Notes under the pieces: model-generated | What the model was told of the DNA's origin: nothing | The model's input: only the letters and a program-made list of their open reading frames with translations | Databases searched by the model: none | Made by a program: the position numbers and the translations under genes | Assembly: GCA_000787465.1 (NCBI GenBank) | Contig: JSYX01000432.1 | Location: 1-29,534, forward strand | Length of the DNA stretch: 29,534 bases | Reading direction: 5' to 3' | Source of the DNA: Thermomucor indicae-seudaticae | Taxonomy: Eukaryota; Mucoromycota; Mucoromycetes; Mucorales; Lichtheimiaceae | Shown here: piece after piece, positions 19,222-29,476 of the stretch | How the letters are laid out: each line of letters starts with the position of its first letter | Numbering within the stretch: the first letter of the stretch is position 1

Positions 19222-19719
19222 CGATCGTCATCTGAAGCAGCAACTACATGTACTAGCACGCTTTGCTTGAGATCGGGGTTGGAGCAACCTTGATCTTGTC
19301 GCCTCATACCTTTGAAAGTGCCTTGCCGCTTGCAGATAACACGGCTGTTCTACTGGCCAGAGGTTATGGTGCTGCAGTTCTTGCACCAGGTGTTGCAGGC
19401 ATGATGAGCTTTAACCTGCCAGACATGCTTCCTTGCAAGCGTGCATTAGGTAATACCCTAAGTATTTTGTCATCAAAAAAGGAAGTAGTGCTCACTGATG
19501 CACTCGAACTTAGCTGTCAGTTTCATGATCTTCCACGCATTATTAGCCTTTTTGTTCTTCCAAGGAGGTAAAGAGGAGACGTTACCGCGTCCAATTGCCA
19601 ATGCGATAATGGGTCTGCATCTTGGTGTGCTGGCGGTGTTTTACCTTTGGTTCAAAGTGTCCGAAGGCCAAGTCAAGAACTTTACGAAACAGCAACAAGG
19701 AACAAACAAGAGTCATTGA
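19154..19719 (+). CDS. small multi-pass membrane protein, unknown function
   Basis: Three exons read 19154-19183, 19257-19449 and 19514-19719, giving 142 residues. The first exon codes for just ten residues (MSRLNWIFAF) before a GTGAGT donor, and the frame continues as HALLEIGVGATLI. Four hydrophobic helices are visible at about 5-24, 41-61, 74-91 and 105-122, with the charged loop QGGKEETLPRP between helices 3 and 4 and a hydrophilic Q/N/K-rich tail. Small glycines and prolines in helix 2 (GYGAAVLAPGVAG) suggest tight packing. I do not recognise the family with certainty; it resembles small uncharacterised four-helix proteins common in fungi. No ER-retention, lipid-modification or enzyme motif is apparent. 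The start sits 178 bp after the stop of the MDR gene on the same strand. Confidence 0.8.
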
Positions 19720-20146
19720 TATCTCCAATTGTACAGAATAGCCATGCTTCCTTTCTATTTCTTTAACTTTTAACGTTTGTAGATAGAATATAACTCTTGT
19801 GTGTCACGGGACAATGTAATCGGAATGATCTTGTTACTGTCGCGGATATGATCCCGAGATCCTAAGTGAATCATGTACACCAATAAGAGCAAGACTGCAT
19901 CAATGCTTACTACCAAAACACTGAACAGACAGTATACTGTAACCAGCCAATGTCGTAGTGGTGTTTGCCTTATTCTGTAACAAGTATCTTTTGTCCGTGC
20001 ACTGCGGAAATCATTTTTTCCATTGGTGATCGCGCCGGAAAATTATTAGCTCCGATACAAAATGAGTCACAAAAATGCGACAGCGCACACTTAGAAAGAA
20101 AGGAACAAGGAACTGCTTCTTCCCCACTTGCATTCCGTAGTCCGGC
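19720..20146. promoter_or_regulatory. intergenic region upstream of GlnRS
   Basis: 427 bp between tandem genes. No open frame with coding character and no structured repeat was seen. It should contain the 3' end of the membrane-protein transcript and the GlnRS promoter. Confidence 0.45.
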
Positions 20147-22700
20147 ATGGAAGATCTCGTTCCGATTTTCGTGAAAATCGGTCTTTCGGAGCAGAAGGCC
20201 AAGGATACTGCCAAGAACAAGAAGCTCGCCCCCAACCTTGAGGCTGTCATCAATGAAGCCAATGTACGCGATTCCGGTTGCGACAAGGAGATCGGCAATC
20301 TCTTGTATCAGCTCGCATCTACCATTACCAGGGACGCTCTCCCTCAGCGATCGTATATTGTGAATAAGATAATGAAGGGCGATCTAAAGACGGCAGACCA
20401 AGTTTCAGGTACTTAGAAAAGGCGGTTGGAGAGAAAGCTAAGGTGCAGTGATACTCATTTGCATCTCGTTTCTCACTTACTAGCTGCTATCAAGTATACA
20501 GAGGATTGTCAAGCACCTATTCAGGAAGAACAGTTCAATGAAGCCACCGGTGTAGGCGTTGTTGTTACTCCTGAGCAGATCAAAGCTGCCGTGGCAAAGT
20601 ATATTGAAAGCAACAAGGACACGATTGTCAATGAGCGATACCGGACATTGGGTCCTTCTTTGGCCAACGCCCGGAAGCTTCCAGAGTTACGCTGGGCTGA
20701 TGGTGTTGCGGTAAAGAATGAAGTAGAGGCCCAATATTTGGCACTCCTTGGTCCGAAGGATGAGCGGGACGCACCTCAAAAGAAGAAGAAGAAGGATAAC
20801 AAAGAGAAGCAGGAGACAGCCAAGAATGCGGCTGCTGCCGCTGAGGAAAAGCCTGTGAACTTGACAAACATGTTCTTTGAAGGCGAGTTGGCTAAACTCC
20901 ACAAGCCGGGAGGCAACAAACAGATCAAGCCAGAATTGATGGAGCAGCATCTGAAGGCGACGGGTGGAAAAGTGGTGACGCGATTCCCACCGGAGCCGAA
21001 CGGTTATCTCCACATTGGTCACGCAAAGGCTATCAATGTCAATTTCGGTTACGCAAAGGCTCACAATGGCATTTGCTATCTCCGGTACGACGATACGAAT
21101 CCGGAAGCGGAGGAAGAAAAGTATTTCGTGTCCATCTTGGAAACGGTCGAATGGCTCGGTTTCAAGCCTTACAAGGTCACCTACTCGAGTGATTATTTCC
21201 ATGAGTTGTATGATCTTGCAGTCAAGTTGATCAAGAAGGGCTTAGCTTACACTTGCCAGTGTACTGCGGAAGAGATTCATGCTCACCGTGGCGGAGATAA
21301 CGGCGGTCCTCGTACGGCATGCGTTCACCGGGATCGGCCTATCGAAGAAACGCTTGACCAGTTCCAAAAGATGAAGGAAGGACGGTACAAGGAAGGCGAA
21401 ATCACACTTCGCATGAAGATGGATCTTGAAAATGGAAACCCGCAGTTCTGGGACTTGATTGCTTATCGAGTCATGTACACACCCCATCACAGAACCGGAT
21501 CCGAGTGGTGTATTTACCCTACCTACGATTTCACGCACTGCTTGGTCGATTCATTCGAGAACATCACCCATTCTCTGTGCACAACTGAATTTAGACAATC
21601 ACGAGAAAGTTACTATTGGTTAGTGGATGCTGTGGAGGTTTACAAACCTGTGCAGTGGGAATACGGTCGATTGAATGTCACTGGTACCATCATGTCCAAG
21701 CGGAAGATCCTGAAACTTGTCAATCACAACTACGTTAGCGGATGGTAAGATCGAGGGAAAACTGTCAGTGTAAAACGATTGTGCTAACAATGGCGGTGGA
21801 ACTGCCTTTTGCAGGGACGATCCCAGACTGTATACGCTTGTTGGTATCAGACGAAGAGGTGTTCCCCCAGAAGCTATCAACAATTTCGTCCTGGAATTGG
21901 GCGTCACGACAGCACAGAGCACGATCGACGTCTCGCGCTTCGAGGCCAAAGTTAGAGACTACTTGGACAAGACCGTGCCGCGGACAATGGTTGTCATGGA
22001 CCCTCTAAAGATTACGCTAGAAAACGTTCCGGATGACTTTGTTGAGTGGACAATGGTACCAAACATGCCACGCAAGCCCGAAATGGGAGAGCACAAGGCA
22101 CCGTTTACCAAGGTGATCTATATCGATTCCTCGGATTTCCGTGAGCAAGATTCCAAGGATTACTACCGACTGGCTCCTGGCAAGACGGTGGGTTTGCTGC
22201 ACGTGAAGTATCCAATTCGTTGTGTCGATGTAAAGAAAGACGAGAACGGCAAGATAACTGAGGTCGTGTGCCATTATGAAAATGAGGGAGAGTTCAAGAA
22301 GCCCAAGACATACATTCACTGGGTTGCAGAAGCTCCTCAGTACGGCTCCCCTGTGAAGCTGGACGAAGTGCGCTTGTACGAACCACTTTTCCACCATTCC
22401 AACCCTGACGATGCTCCTGGCGGTTTCCTGAACGACCTCAACAAGGACTCATTAAAGATTGTTAAGACAGCCTTGGCTACGACTTGCATCTATGACCAGA
22501 TTGCTGATTGGGCCAAGAAGACGGGAGCCAAGAACAAGGAAAGCATGCGATGGCAGTTTGTACGAACAGGCTACTTCTGTCTGGACTATGACACGGAACT
22601 GGATATCGACAAGGTGTCCACGGGTCAAGTCAAGGAAGGCCTGAAACGAATCGTCGTCAACCGAACCGTGACGCTTAAAGAAGACGCCGGCAAAGCATAA
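20147..22700 (+). CDS. GLN4: cytoplasmic glutaminyl-tRNA synthetase
   Basis: Three exons read 20147-20408, 20484-21744 and 21815-22700, giving 802 residues, close to yeast Gln4. The enzyme charges tRNA-Gln with glutamine. The N-terminal YqeY/GatB-like appended domain (about 1-165) is followed by a lysine-rich, alanine-rich linker (KKKKKKDNKEKQ and EE-rich, about 205-235) that is typical of eukaryotic GlnRS and helps tRNA binding. The class I catalytic core has HIGH at 264-267 (NGYLHIGHAKA) and the KMSKS-like MSKR at 491-494. The pocket segments RFPPEPNG and RYDDTNPEAEEE are intact. The C-terminal beta-barrel anticodon-binding domain runs from about 570 to the end. The W codon before DDPRLYTLVG is split by intron 2, which has a GCTAAC branch site. 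No sign of a mitochondrial presequence. Confidence 0.97.
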
Positions 22701-23068
22701 GAGTTCAATTATTCCATAATCTTTCTCCCTGCATGATTACAGACAATACATTAATATACAGTTCATTCATAATTATGTGTGAACTTTTCAAGTCATTACA
22801 TATTATGTCCACAGATTAAATGCTTGAACGGCTTTTTGTTTCTATTGACATCCTGACTTTCATCCCACCTCTATTTGCACGCGCTTATATCATTGTTTCC
22901 TGTTCTGTTAAAAGAATCAAGCACAATACTCCAAAATTGGGCATATCGCATCATGTGAATCAACACTGCAAAGCTATCTTGCACCTGTATACATGTAAAA
23001 AGTATGCATTCATGTGTGTTCCGCAATATATATGTTGGACTAGCGTGAAAATAACAACTCATTCGATC
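22701..23068. other. convergent 3' intergenic region, GlnRS and HP1
   Basis: AT-rich 368 bp between two converging stop codons. Short open frames only. It should contain both polyadenylation regions; no clean AATAAA was found on the plus strand near the GlnRS stop. Confidence 0.45.
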
Positions 23069-24823
23069 TCAGTTTCTTGCTACGAATCGCAGTCGTTTCT
23101 CATAATAATCGACAAGCTAGATAGAACGCATGTCTGTTAGATCACAAGTAACTATTTCGCAGAAGTAGAGTATCTATGTACTTACTAGGCGCGGACATTT
23201 GTTTCGGATCAACCTGTTAGGATGCATAGACATGACGCCATTTTTCCTAACGTAATCTTAGTATCCTAGCAAAAACCCCGTTGTCAAGTTCTTCTTTTGG
23301 CCACTCACCATTCCACTACAGCGTACAAATGACTTCGTTCTTCATCATCAAAATCACTTGGTTCTTCATTATCAGGACGACGAATAACTGCTCTGACGGC
23401 CGTCACTCCTTTCTCCCAATCGATTGACTCGTCAGCCGGGAAACGGGGATCGAATATGATATCGTCGGGTGAAAGCCGAGACAGCGCTTTCTGCGTCAAT
23501 GCTATTGGCTCTTTTTCTGTGGTGGGCTTGCGAGAAGATTCTGCATGCATATCCATGTCTTCTGCTAATTCGTCCACATCCACTTCTTCCATCTCAAAGT
23601 CAACAGTTCGCATCTTCTCCGTTTCCTCGACTACAGACTTTACCGTCAAAGAATCTGACAGTTTGCGAAAACTCCCTACTCGACGACTTCGCTTCAGATC
23701 GGTTCCTTCTTCTTGCTGCGACAGGCGACGCTTCGCTCCCCGAGTAGAGACCAACACTTCTTCGTCTTTATCGACTCCCTGTTCTTGCTCATCCGAATCT
23801 GTCGAGCTTGGAGCATATGAGCTCTCCTCAGCTGACTCATTCCTTTCCGTGACTTTTCCCTCATCCGATGATTTTATAGATGTTGTTTGATCCTTGGAGT
23901 CTGCAGACGTCTCTCGGAGTACCTTTGGGTCGCTGTCTGAGCTTGCTGGTGAAACCTCCTTCTGTTTCCTCGACGCAGTCTCGGTAACGGTTTCTGAAAC
24001 GACTTCATTTTCAGGAGACTCCATCAGCTCCTCCGCGTTCTTCTCGATAGCCTCCTGAACCGATTCTTGAGTCACAGGCTCAATATCCTGGGCGATTTCT
24101 TCCTCTTCTGAAGCCGATGAAGAAGAAAGCGACTTCCTCACGTCAGAGACTTCTTGCTCACTCGTCTTGCCAGCCACACTCTCTGCGCGAGTCTTCTTGT
24201 CTTTTTCTTCATGAACAGCCGATTCTGACACACGAACTGCGTTTTCTTGCTCGTTCAACTCGGATGCATCAGTGCTTGGTCGTACGACTGGCTTCTTCCT
24301 CCGGGTTTCCCTTGTTTCAGCAACCTTTTTTTCATGTTCTGCTTCTGTTCCTGAACTTCGAAGGGTGGCATGTCGCGTTGAAACGTTCTGTTTTCGTTGA
24401 CGTGTCGATGCTGGTTTCAAGACTCGTCTGCGGAGACGCGCTGCTTCGCGTCCCTCACTACCGCCCTTGTCTGCCCAGTATGCTTCGAGCAATTCAGGTG
24501 CGTTTCTTATAGGAAAATTGAGTAGGCATCTGATTCAAGGCTGAATTCCTGAAATACGTCGAAACTTACACGTTCGCCTCTGATTCCCAAGTATTTTCCT
24601 CCTCGCTGTAGTCTTTCCACTTGATGAGGTACTCCAGAATGCCTCCCTATATAATTTTTGCCCTTCCGTTGTCAAGATCAAACGATCAAACACGAGTTGA
24701 CGAAAAAGGAGGGGGAAAGCCAATTCTTACCCGCCGTCTTCTATGATCTCTTATAGCCTCAACTTCATATTCCTCTTCCTCAATTTCCGATGTGGATTCC
24801 CGGTAATCCTCACTGTCAGACAT
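23069..24823 (-). CDS. HP1/Swi6-like heterochromatin protein, chromodomain plus chromo shadow domain
   Basis: Five exons read 24823-24731, 24646-24570, 24505-23309, 23246-23186 and 23116-23069, giving 491 residues. The chromodomain (about 19-72) has all three aromatic-cage positions that read methylated H3K9: Y19 (EYEVEAI), W41 and Y44 (IKWKDY), and it ends ELLEAYW. The C-terminal chromo shadow domain (about 419-488) matches Swi6: DWEKGV, a VEWKNGV strand, NKCPRLLVDYYEKRLRFV. The shadow domain dimerises and recruits partners. The two domains are joined by about 345 residues of acidic, Ser/Thr/Glu-rich sequence with one basic patch (RGAKRRL, LKRSRR) that could be a nuclear signal or nucleic-acid contact. 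HP1 proteins are usually about 200-330 residues, so this is long. The last two short exons carry most of the shadow domain and would be lost if translation ran to the in-frame TGA at 23305-23307. Confidence 0.92.
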
Positions 24824-25131
24824 AGTAACTTTAAAAAACTTGTTTCACTCAATCGTGCAGCGTGGAAATGGTTTGAAAGGATGTTTTGACTTTTCATGTT
24901 CCGCTCGAATGGGCGCTGACTTGCCACTTAGGGTTGTGTGCATCAGGTACTCGATCTGAAGGCACACTTTTCGTTGAATCTGAAGGGATTGGGTGACTTC
25001 ATTTATTCAACGACTTTTCTGTAGAAAGGGCAAAAGGAACAAAATTGTGTACAACGGGAGTTTACAGGCGGTTGGCATAACAATATGCCGAACTAATAAC
25101 AAATGCTTGCTCGGTTACTTTTTGCTCAGGT
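24824..25131. promoter_or_regulatory. upstream region of the HP1 gene
   Basis: 308 bp between the Tma46-like gene and the HP1 start, both on the minus strand. No gene is seen. It should contain the HP1 promoter and the 3' UTR of the upstream gene. Confidence 0.45.
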
Positions 25132-26390
25132 TTAATCATCATCCAAATCATCCAAATTCTCTTCTGCAAAGAGCTCTTCTTTGACAGTTACTTTCTCGCC
25201 ATCTTCCAGTGACATGTTTGCCACACCGTCAGTTATTGTCTGCTGCTGTTGATCCTTTTCATCACCACCGTCAATATCATTGTCTTGGTTCCGTTCGTAG
25301 ATGGTCAGATCCATGGCATCCTCATCCTCTTCAGCCTCCATAGCCAACGACGGGTTAAAGTCAAAGAGATCTCTGCCAGACATGCCCTGGGAACGACCCG
25401 CTTTCATGCGGGTTTCCTTTGCTTTACGAGCGGCCAGTTCTTCTGCTTCCTTCTTTGCGGTACGGTTCTTCTTCCATTCGTTGAAGGTTTCCAGCGTTAC
25501 CGGTGTCAAGTTTGGACCGAGTTTATGACGCTAACCAGATAGAGAAAGATGAGCCAAACTAAGCATACATGCGATAAGATACGTGTACCTACCTCTATTT
25601 CCAAGAATTCTTCCAATGAAATTTCCTGCTTCTCTTCCTCTTTCTTTGCCTGCTTAGATTTGAGAACAAACCCGGGTGGAAGAGCATGCCGGTATTTACA
25701 GTTTACTCCGCCATTAGGACACTCCCAGAACCAACCGTACTTGTTTGTTTCGATCGCTTCCAAAAAGTATTTGCACACGATATCAGTAGGTGGTTGTTTG
25801 CCTGCTTTACTCTTGACCACTTCTTCCAGCTTCTTTTGATCCCAGTTCTCCATGGTATCTATCAGATCAGGAATCAGTCAACGGCAGTTCGCGACCCAAG
25901 CAAAGGGCTGTCGTTACCGTTTGCCCGAGAATCGGTATAGAGATCCTTCTTTTGCGCCTTGCGCTCTACATTCAAGTCATGCGAAAATTTACATTTTGCA
26001 CCTTTCTCGCAATGACCTGCCTTGAAATACTGGCAGAGCACGGTTTTTGGATCCGTGCCAAACGGTACCTTTTGTGGCGTCTGAACTGGTTTAAAGAGTT
26101 CAGCAAGTTCTTCTTTCCGCCGTTGTTCGGCCGCCTTCTTTTCCGCTTGGCTCTGTTTGTTCTTTGCCTTTTCCTTTTTGTTTTGGCGGTTACAAGCGAG
26201 TGCATAGAAAAGACACTTGCTCCTTTCCTACCTGATTCATGAGATTGTTCTTTGCTTGATTCTGTACTTGCTGCACGTATCGTTGAACTTTGGCCGATTT
26301 GTTCTTGTTCTTCATGCCGAAGGTTTTGTCTTCGACAATTTTTTGTGCCTTCTTCTTGTCATTCTTCGTTTGCTGCTTCTTTGGTGGCAT
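25132..26390 (-). CDS. TMA46: CCCH zinc-finger DRG-family regulatory protein (DFRP1/ZC3H15, yeast Tma46)
   Basis: Four exons read 26390-26232, 26152-25918, 25858-25593 and 25530-25132, giving 352 residues; yeast Tma46 is similar in length. The protein binds and stabilises the GTPase DRG1/Rbg1 and associates with translating ribosomes. It starts [11 protein letters not shown], with the family's [19 protein letters not shown] motif. The first CCCH finger is C93-X7-C101-X5-C107-X3-H111, followed by SHDLNVERK. The conserved [15 protein letters not shown] helix and the second, widely spaced finger follow (starting C160, [28 protein letters not shown]). The DFRP region ([27 protein letters not shown]) and a very acidic tail ending in D close the protein. 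Two acceptors are possible for intron 1; only the AG at 26153-26154 keeps the frame. Confidence 0.95.
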
Positions 26391-28280
26391 GATGTCGCGA
26401 TGGGCAACACTTCCGCTTTGCTGGAGAGGCTGTATGCACTCTCGCTTTGATTCAAAATTTGTTCCTTCGGGCTTTCAAAAATCCTTTGGCACTGCTGGCA
26501 GAACTGATTTTTCGATTTTTCCATTGAGGGTTACTGCGCGCTGCAAAATGTTCGACATTCGATGACGTTCTTCCTGCATCCGACAATACAATTTATACGC
26601 AGGACTGTACGCAAGCGTCAAGTATTCGATGCGCAGGCGAAAATATGCTTCTATTGGAATGCTGAATGGTGACGGAACACGATGCGTAGCGTGTAAATGC
26701 GATAACCATCATTACTTTCTCTCATAATACAGTATTTCCAGCCTGAACTGGCATCTTTCGCTTCTGAATGAGCTGGCGCATTTGATTTCTTGAATTAGCC
26801 GTGCGGCAATCTCGGCCAAGAGGACACGTGCAGATTGTATATGCTACTGCGGTTTAACTTGTTCCTCAGTCTTCCTGGCTTGAGAAAGCTTCTCCGTGAT
26901 AACAGCTGTCCTTTCGGCCCGTGGTATCCCGGCCACAATGCAAGGTTATATTGCAACTTCAAAGTTTGTTTGGCAGCTATATTGCAGCACGGCGGACAAG
27001 CTAAAGGCAAGACGATGATATGGATAGATTCCTTTTCAACCCGACATGACGTCAGGAAAGGAGGGACTTGCATCTGTGTTGCTTAAAAGAAAACGGTCCT
27101 TGGACAGTAGCTCAATTCCAGAAAGCGACGCCATTCGTCACCGCGAGCTCATCCAAAGAGCATGAAGCAAGAGGTTGGCGAGTTAGCAACAACAGGACAC
27201 AACGCTCGCTTCCCCGGCGGCAGCCGGAAACTGTAATAATGTTATTTCTGTACGACCCCCAGCTACAATTAATACGACAATGCGCTTGCTGCTCCATCTT
27301 GTTTTTTTACGCTGGTTCACAGTTGGCTGGACTCACGTCTTAGGAATTCCACACGCTTTTACAACAGTCGCCGTTTTAGTGTTTTGCATTCCTCATCAGC
27401 AGACGGAGATTGCGTTTCTGTTTTTCTCCAAAGTCAAAAGTCGTTCATTTTGTCGAATGCGTTTGTAGATCGCGCACTTTTGGTAGCAGAAGTTTTATCA
27501 GGAAAACAATCAAACTGTGTGTGTGTCTTGAACAAAGGGGAAAAAAGGTTTTCTGAAGTCTTTTTTTCGTCGCAGTTTCGACATTAGCCAACCGAGATTG
27601 CAACGAGTTGTCTCATTGCAACGTAACAGTGCTCTAATAGTGATCACACGTGCAGAATGTGTCTACTGATTGTCGAAATGCGCGTCCAAGACTTAGGACG
27701 CTGTGGGCGTGAGGGCTTAGAGAAATTTTGAGCTTGCCAGGGCGTCCATCCAATGACTTTGAATCCTTAAATTGGGGGGACATAAGGGCTTTCGGACGGG
27801 TGCCACGTCATCGTCTTTTGGTTTTGTTGCATGCGTGTGCTGGCCACGGAGTGTGCGCGAACAACGGTAACTACATTAACCTTTACTATCGAAAAAACGC
27901 ATAACATTAACTCCCATTTCCAGTATTGTCCGTTTATCATTAACTACTTTTAAAGCGATGCCAGGTCCTCGGAGTATAGAGCGCCCCAAAGTTTCTTTTG
28001 AAACTGGCTCTGCTAATTTTTGCACTTTGTGATCTGGTTTCGAAAGTTCCAACTGGCAAGCTTCGTGTATGGGCCGGCGGGTGCACTGAAGCGCCAATTA
28101 AAAATGGCACTGACTAATGTCGCGCCTGCTTTGGGGGACACTCACTGAAGGAATGACACTTCAGAATCGCGCTTGGAGACTAGGTACACAAGCAGAAAGC
28201 TACTGAAACTATGTACTGACTGCTTCATTACGCAGCATTGACTACTTCACTGCAAAAAATCAGAAATTTCACCCACATTT
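26391..28280. other. 1.9-kb gene-poor region
   Basis: Upstream of the Tma46-like gene. Open frames are short and unremarkable. A minus-strand frame at about 27876-28097 looks protein-like in its second half, but a TAA lies directly before its first codon and its only ATGs are near the end, so it may be a decayed exon or chance. A 9-bp direct repeat ATTGCAACG occurs at 27597 and 27615. No RNA gene was recognised. Confidence 0.45.
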
Positions 28281-29476
28281 ATGCGGCTGAAATCCGTAGG
28301 ACACGTATTCGATAGCATCCGTATTTCAGGCGAATATGACTTCCATCCTTTCGGAAAGTTTATAGAATGGTCAGCAGCGATTACGGAAACCGTATTTCTA
28401 TCGGTGGATATAAGATAGAATAGCAGAGCTTCGCCAACAAAAATGTAATATTTAGTGGGGCTGAAACCAGACGTTTCCGCCGCTGAAATCCGGCGTAAAT
28501 TCAGAGTGGCGATGGCGTTGCTAAGACAGCAAGACTGTCAGATTTTATCAGGGACAACGAGGAAATCGTAATACATAATACGGTGGCAAATGAAGATACC
28601 AATGTTGTCATGCGTGGTTGGGGTAGTCGCTTTGGTCAGATTGGCGAGAAGTATAAGGACAAGATTGAGGTGAAACGTCTTTATGCCTTCTCTATCGTGC
28701 ACTGCTTGAACTGACTGATACCTTCCCCATTTAGGTTATTATCGATCCTGAGATGTATGGTGCATGGGACGAACTAATTGTCAAAGTGCTCGAGGTATGC
28801 TTGGAGGATATTCTTAGCCAAACGGAGCTGTTTTAACATTGAGTAGCTTATTGTTGAACGCCAGAAGAAACGAAGGCACCAGAAACGCCGTGCTGCGCAG
28901 ATCAAGCTGCACGAGAATGAAAGCAACGTGGTTACAGAGGAGCTCCTTGCTGAGCAATCCACTTCAGCATATACATCGCGACAGGTGAGCTGGCTATATG
29001 ATGCTGCGCTTCGGGTATAAGATCTTAACAAAAGAAATTTTCGATGAAGCAAACCATTACAGAAAACGTCAAGACTGCCAAGCGGCAGAAGGAAAACCAC
29101 GATGAAGACGATTCGAATGACGAAGACTACGGTACGTACGTACCAAGCAGCAGCTCGTCTGGAAGTTCGACTCCACAGCCTTCCGACGCACTTTGGCTCT
29201 ACCTCGTAGGCCGGGTAAGAGAAGGCATTACGTTGCCGGAAGACGCTAAGAAGGTCAGTCAGCTTACATTTCTTCTGCAACGAAGCGTACTAATAACGGC
29301 GGCGTTCAGTAGACTGTCCGCCATTTGAGCATTAGCGACGAGTTTTTGCGATACCGCGACACCGTTATCCAAGCAGCCAAAAAATTGCAGCCACTTTGGA
29401 GGACATTCAGAACTACATGGTTGATGACCATTTCGTTAGAAGTGCCCGCTCCACGAAGCTACGCGGGCTTCTTTAA
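28281..29476 (+). CDS. unrecognised spliced gene at the window's right edge, last exon ambiguous
   Basis: Six exons can be chained: 28281-28391, 28505-28669, 28735-28794, 28847-28984, 29035-29253 and a last exon ending at TAA 29474-29476, about 277 residues. The middle junctions are the best supported: GAG|GTGAAA to TTTAG, GAG|GTATGC to GAGTAG, CAG|GTGAGC to AAAAG, and AAG|GTCAGT with a TACTAAT branch site, all phase 0. The first junction is weaker, because other donors and acceptors also keep the frame. The product has a hydrophobic start (YDFHPFGKFIEW), a RGWGSRFGQIGEKYKDKI block, a strongly basic helix (ERQKKRRHQKRR), an acidic/Ser-rich low-complexity part and an ALWLYLVGRVREGITLP segment. 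I do not recognise the family. The basic patch could suit nucleic-acid binding or nuclear location, which is speculation. The last exon has two competing frames, described in the findings. Confidence 0.5.

Noticed and set aside
23456..23890. 144-codon plus-strand Ser/Thr-rich frame
   Set aside because: Antisense of the acidic linker of the HP1-like gene; low complexity of the sense strand explains the open frame.
26153..26175. Earlier AAAAAG acceptor for intron 1 of the Tma46-like gene
   Set aside because: Its use shifts the frame and loses the conserved [23 protein letters not shown] region; the CAG acceptor 22 nt later keeps it.
27206..27230. GC-rich CCGGC/GCCGG hairpin in the 26.4-28.3 kb gap
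   Set aside because: Only five base pairs with a four-base loop, no T-tract or neighbouring gene that it would serve; too short to claim a function.
27876..28097. Minus-strand frame with a protein-like second half
   Set aside because: A TAA directly precedes its first codon and the only ATGs are near the end. No splice-joined exon was found, so it is not annotated as a gene.
28774..29280. 168-codon minus-strand frame at the right edge
   Set aside because: It lies antisense to three plus-strand exons with good splice signals. Its product is Cys/Arg/Leu/Phe-rich without motifs and is best explained as a shadow.
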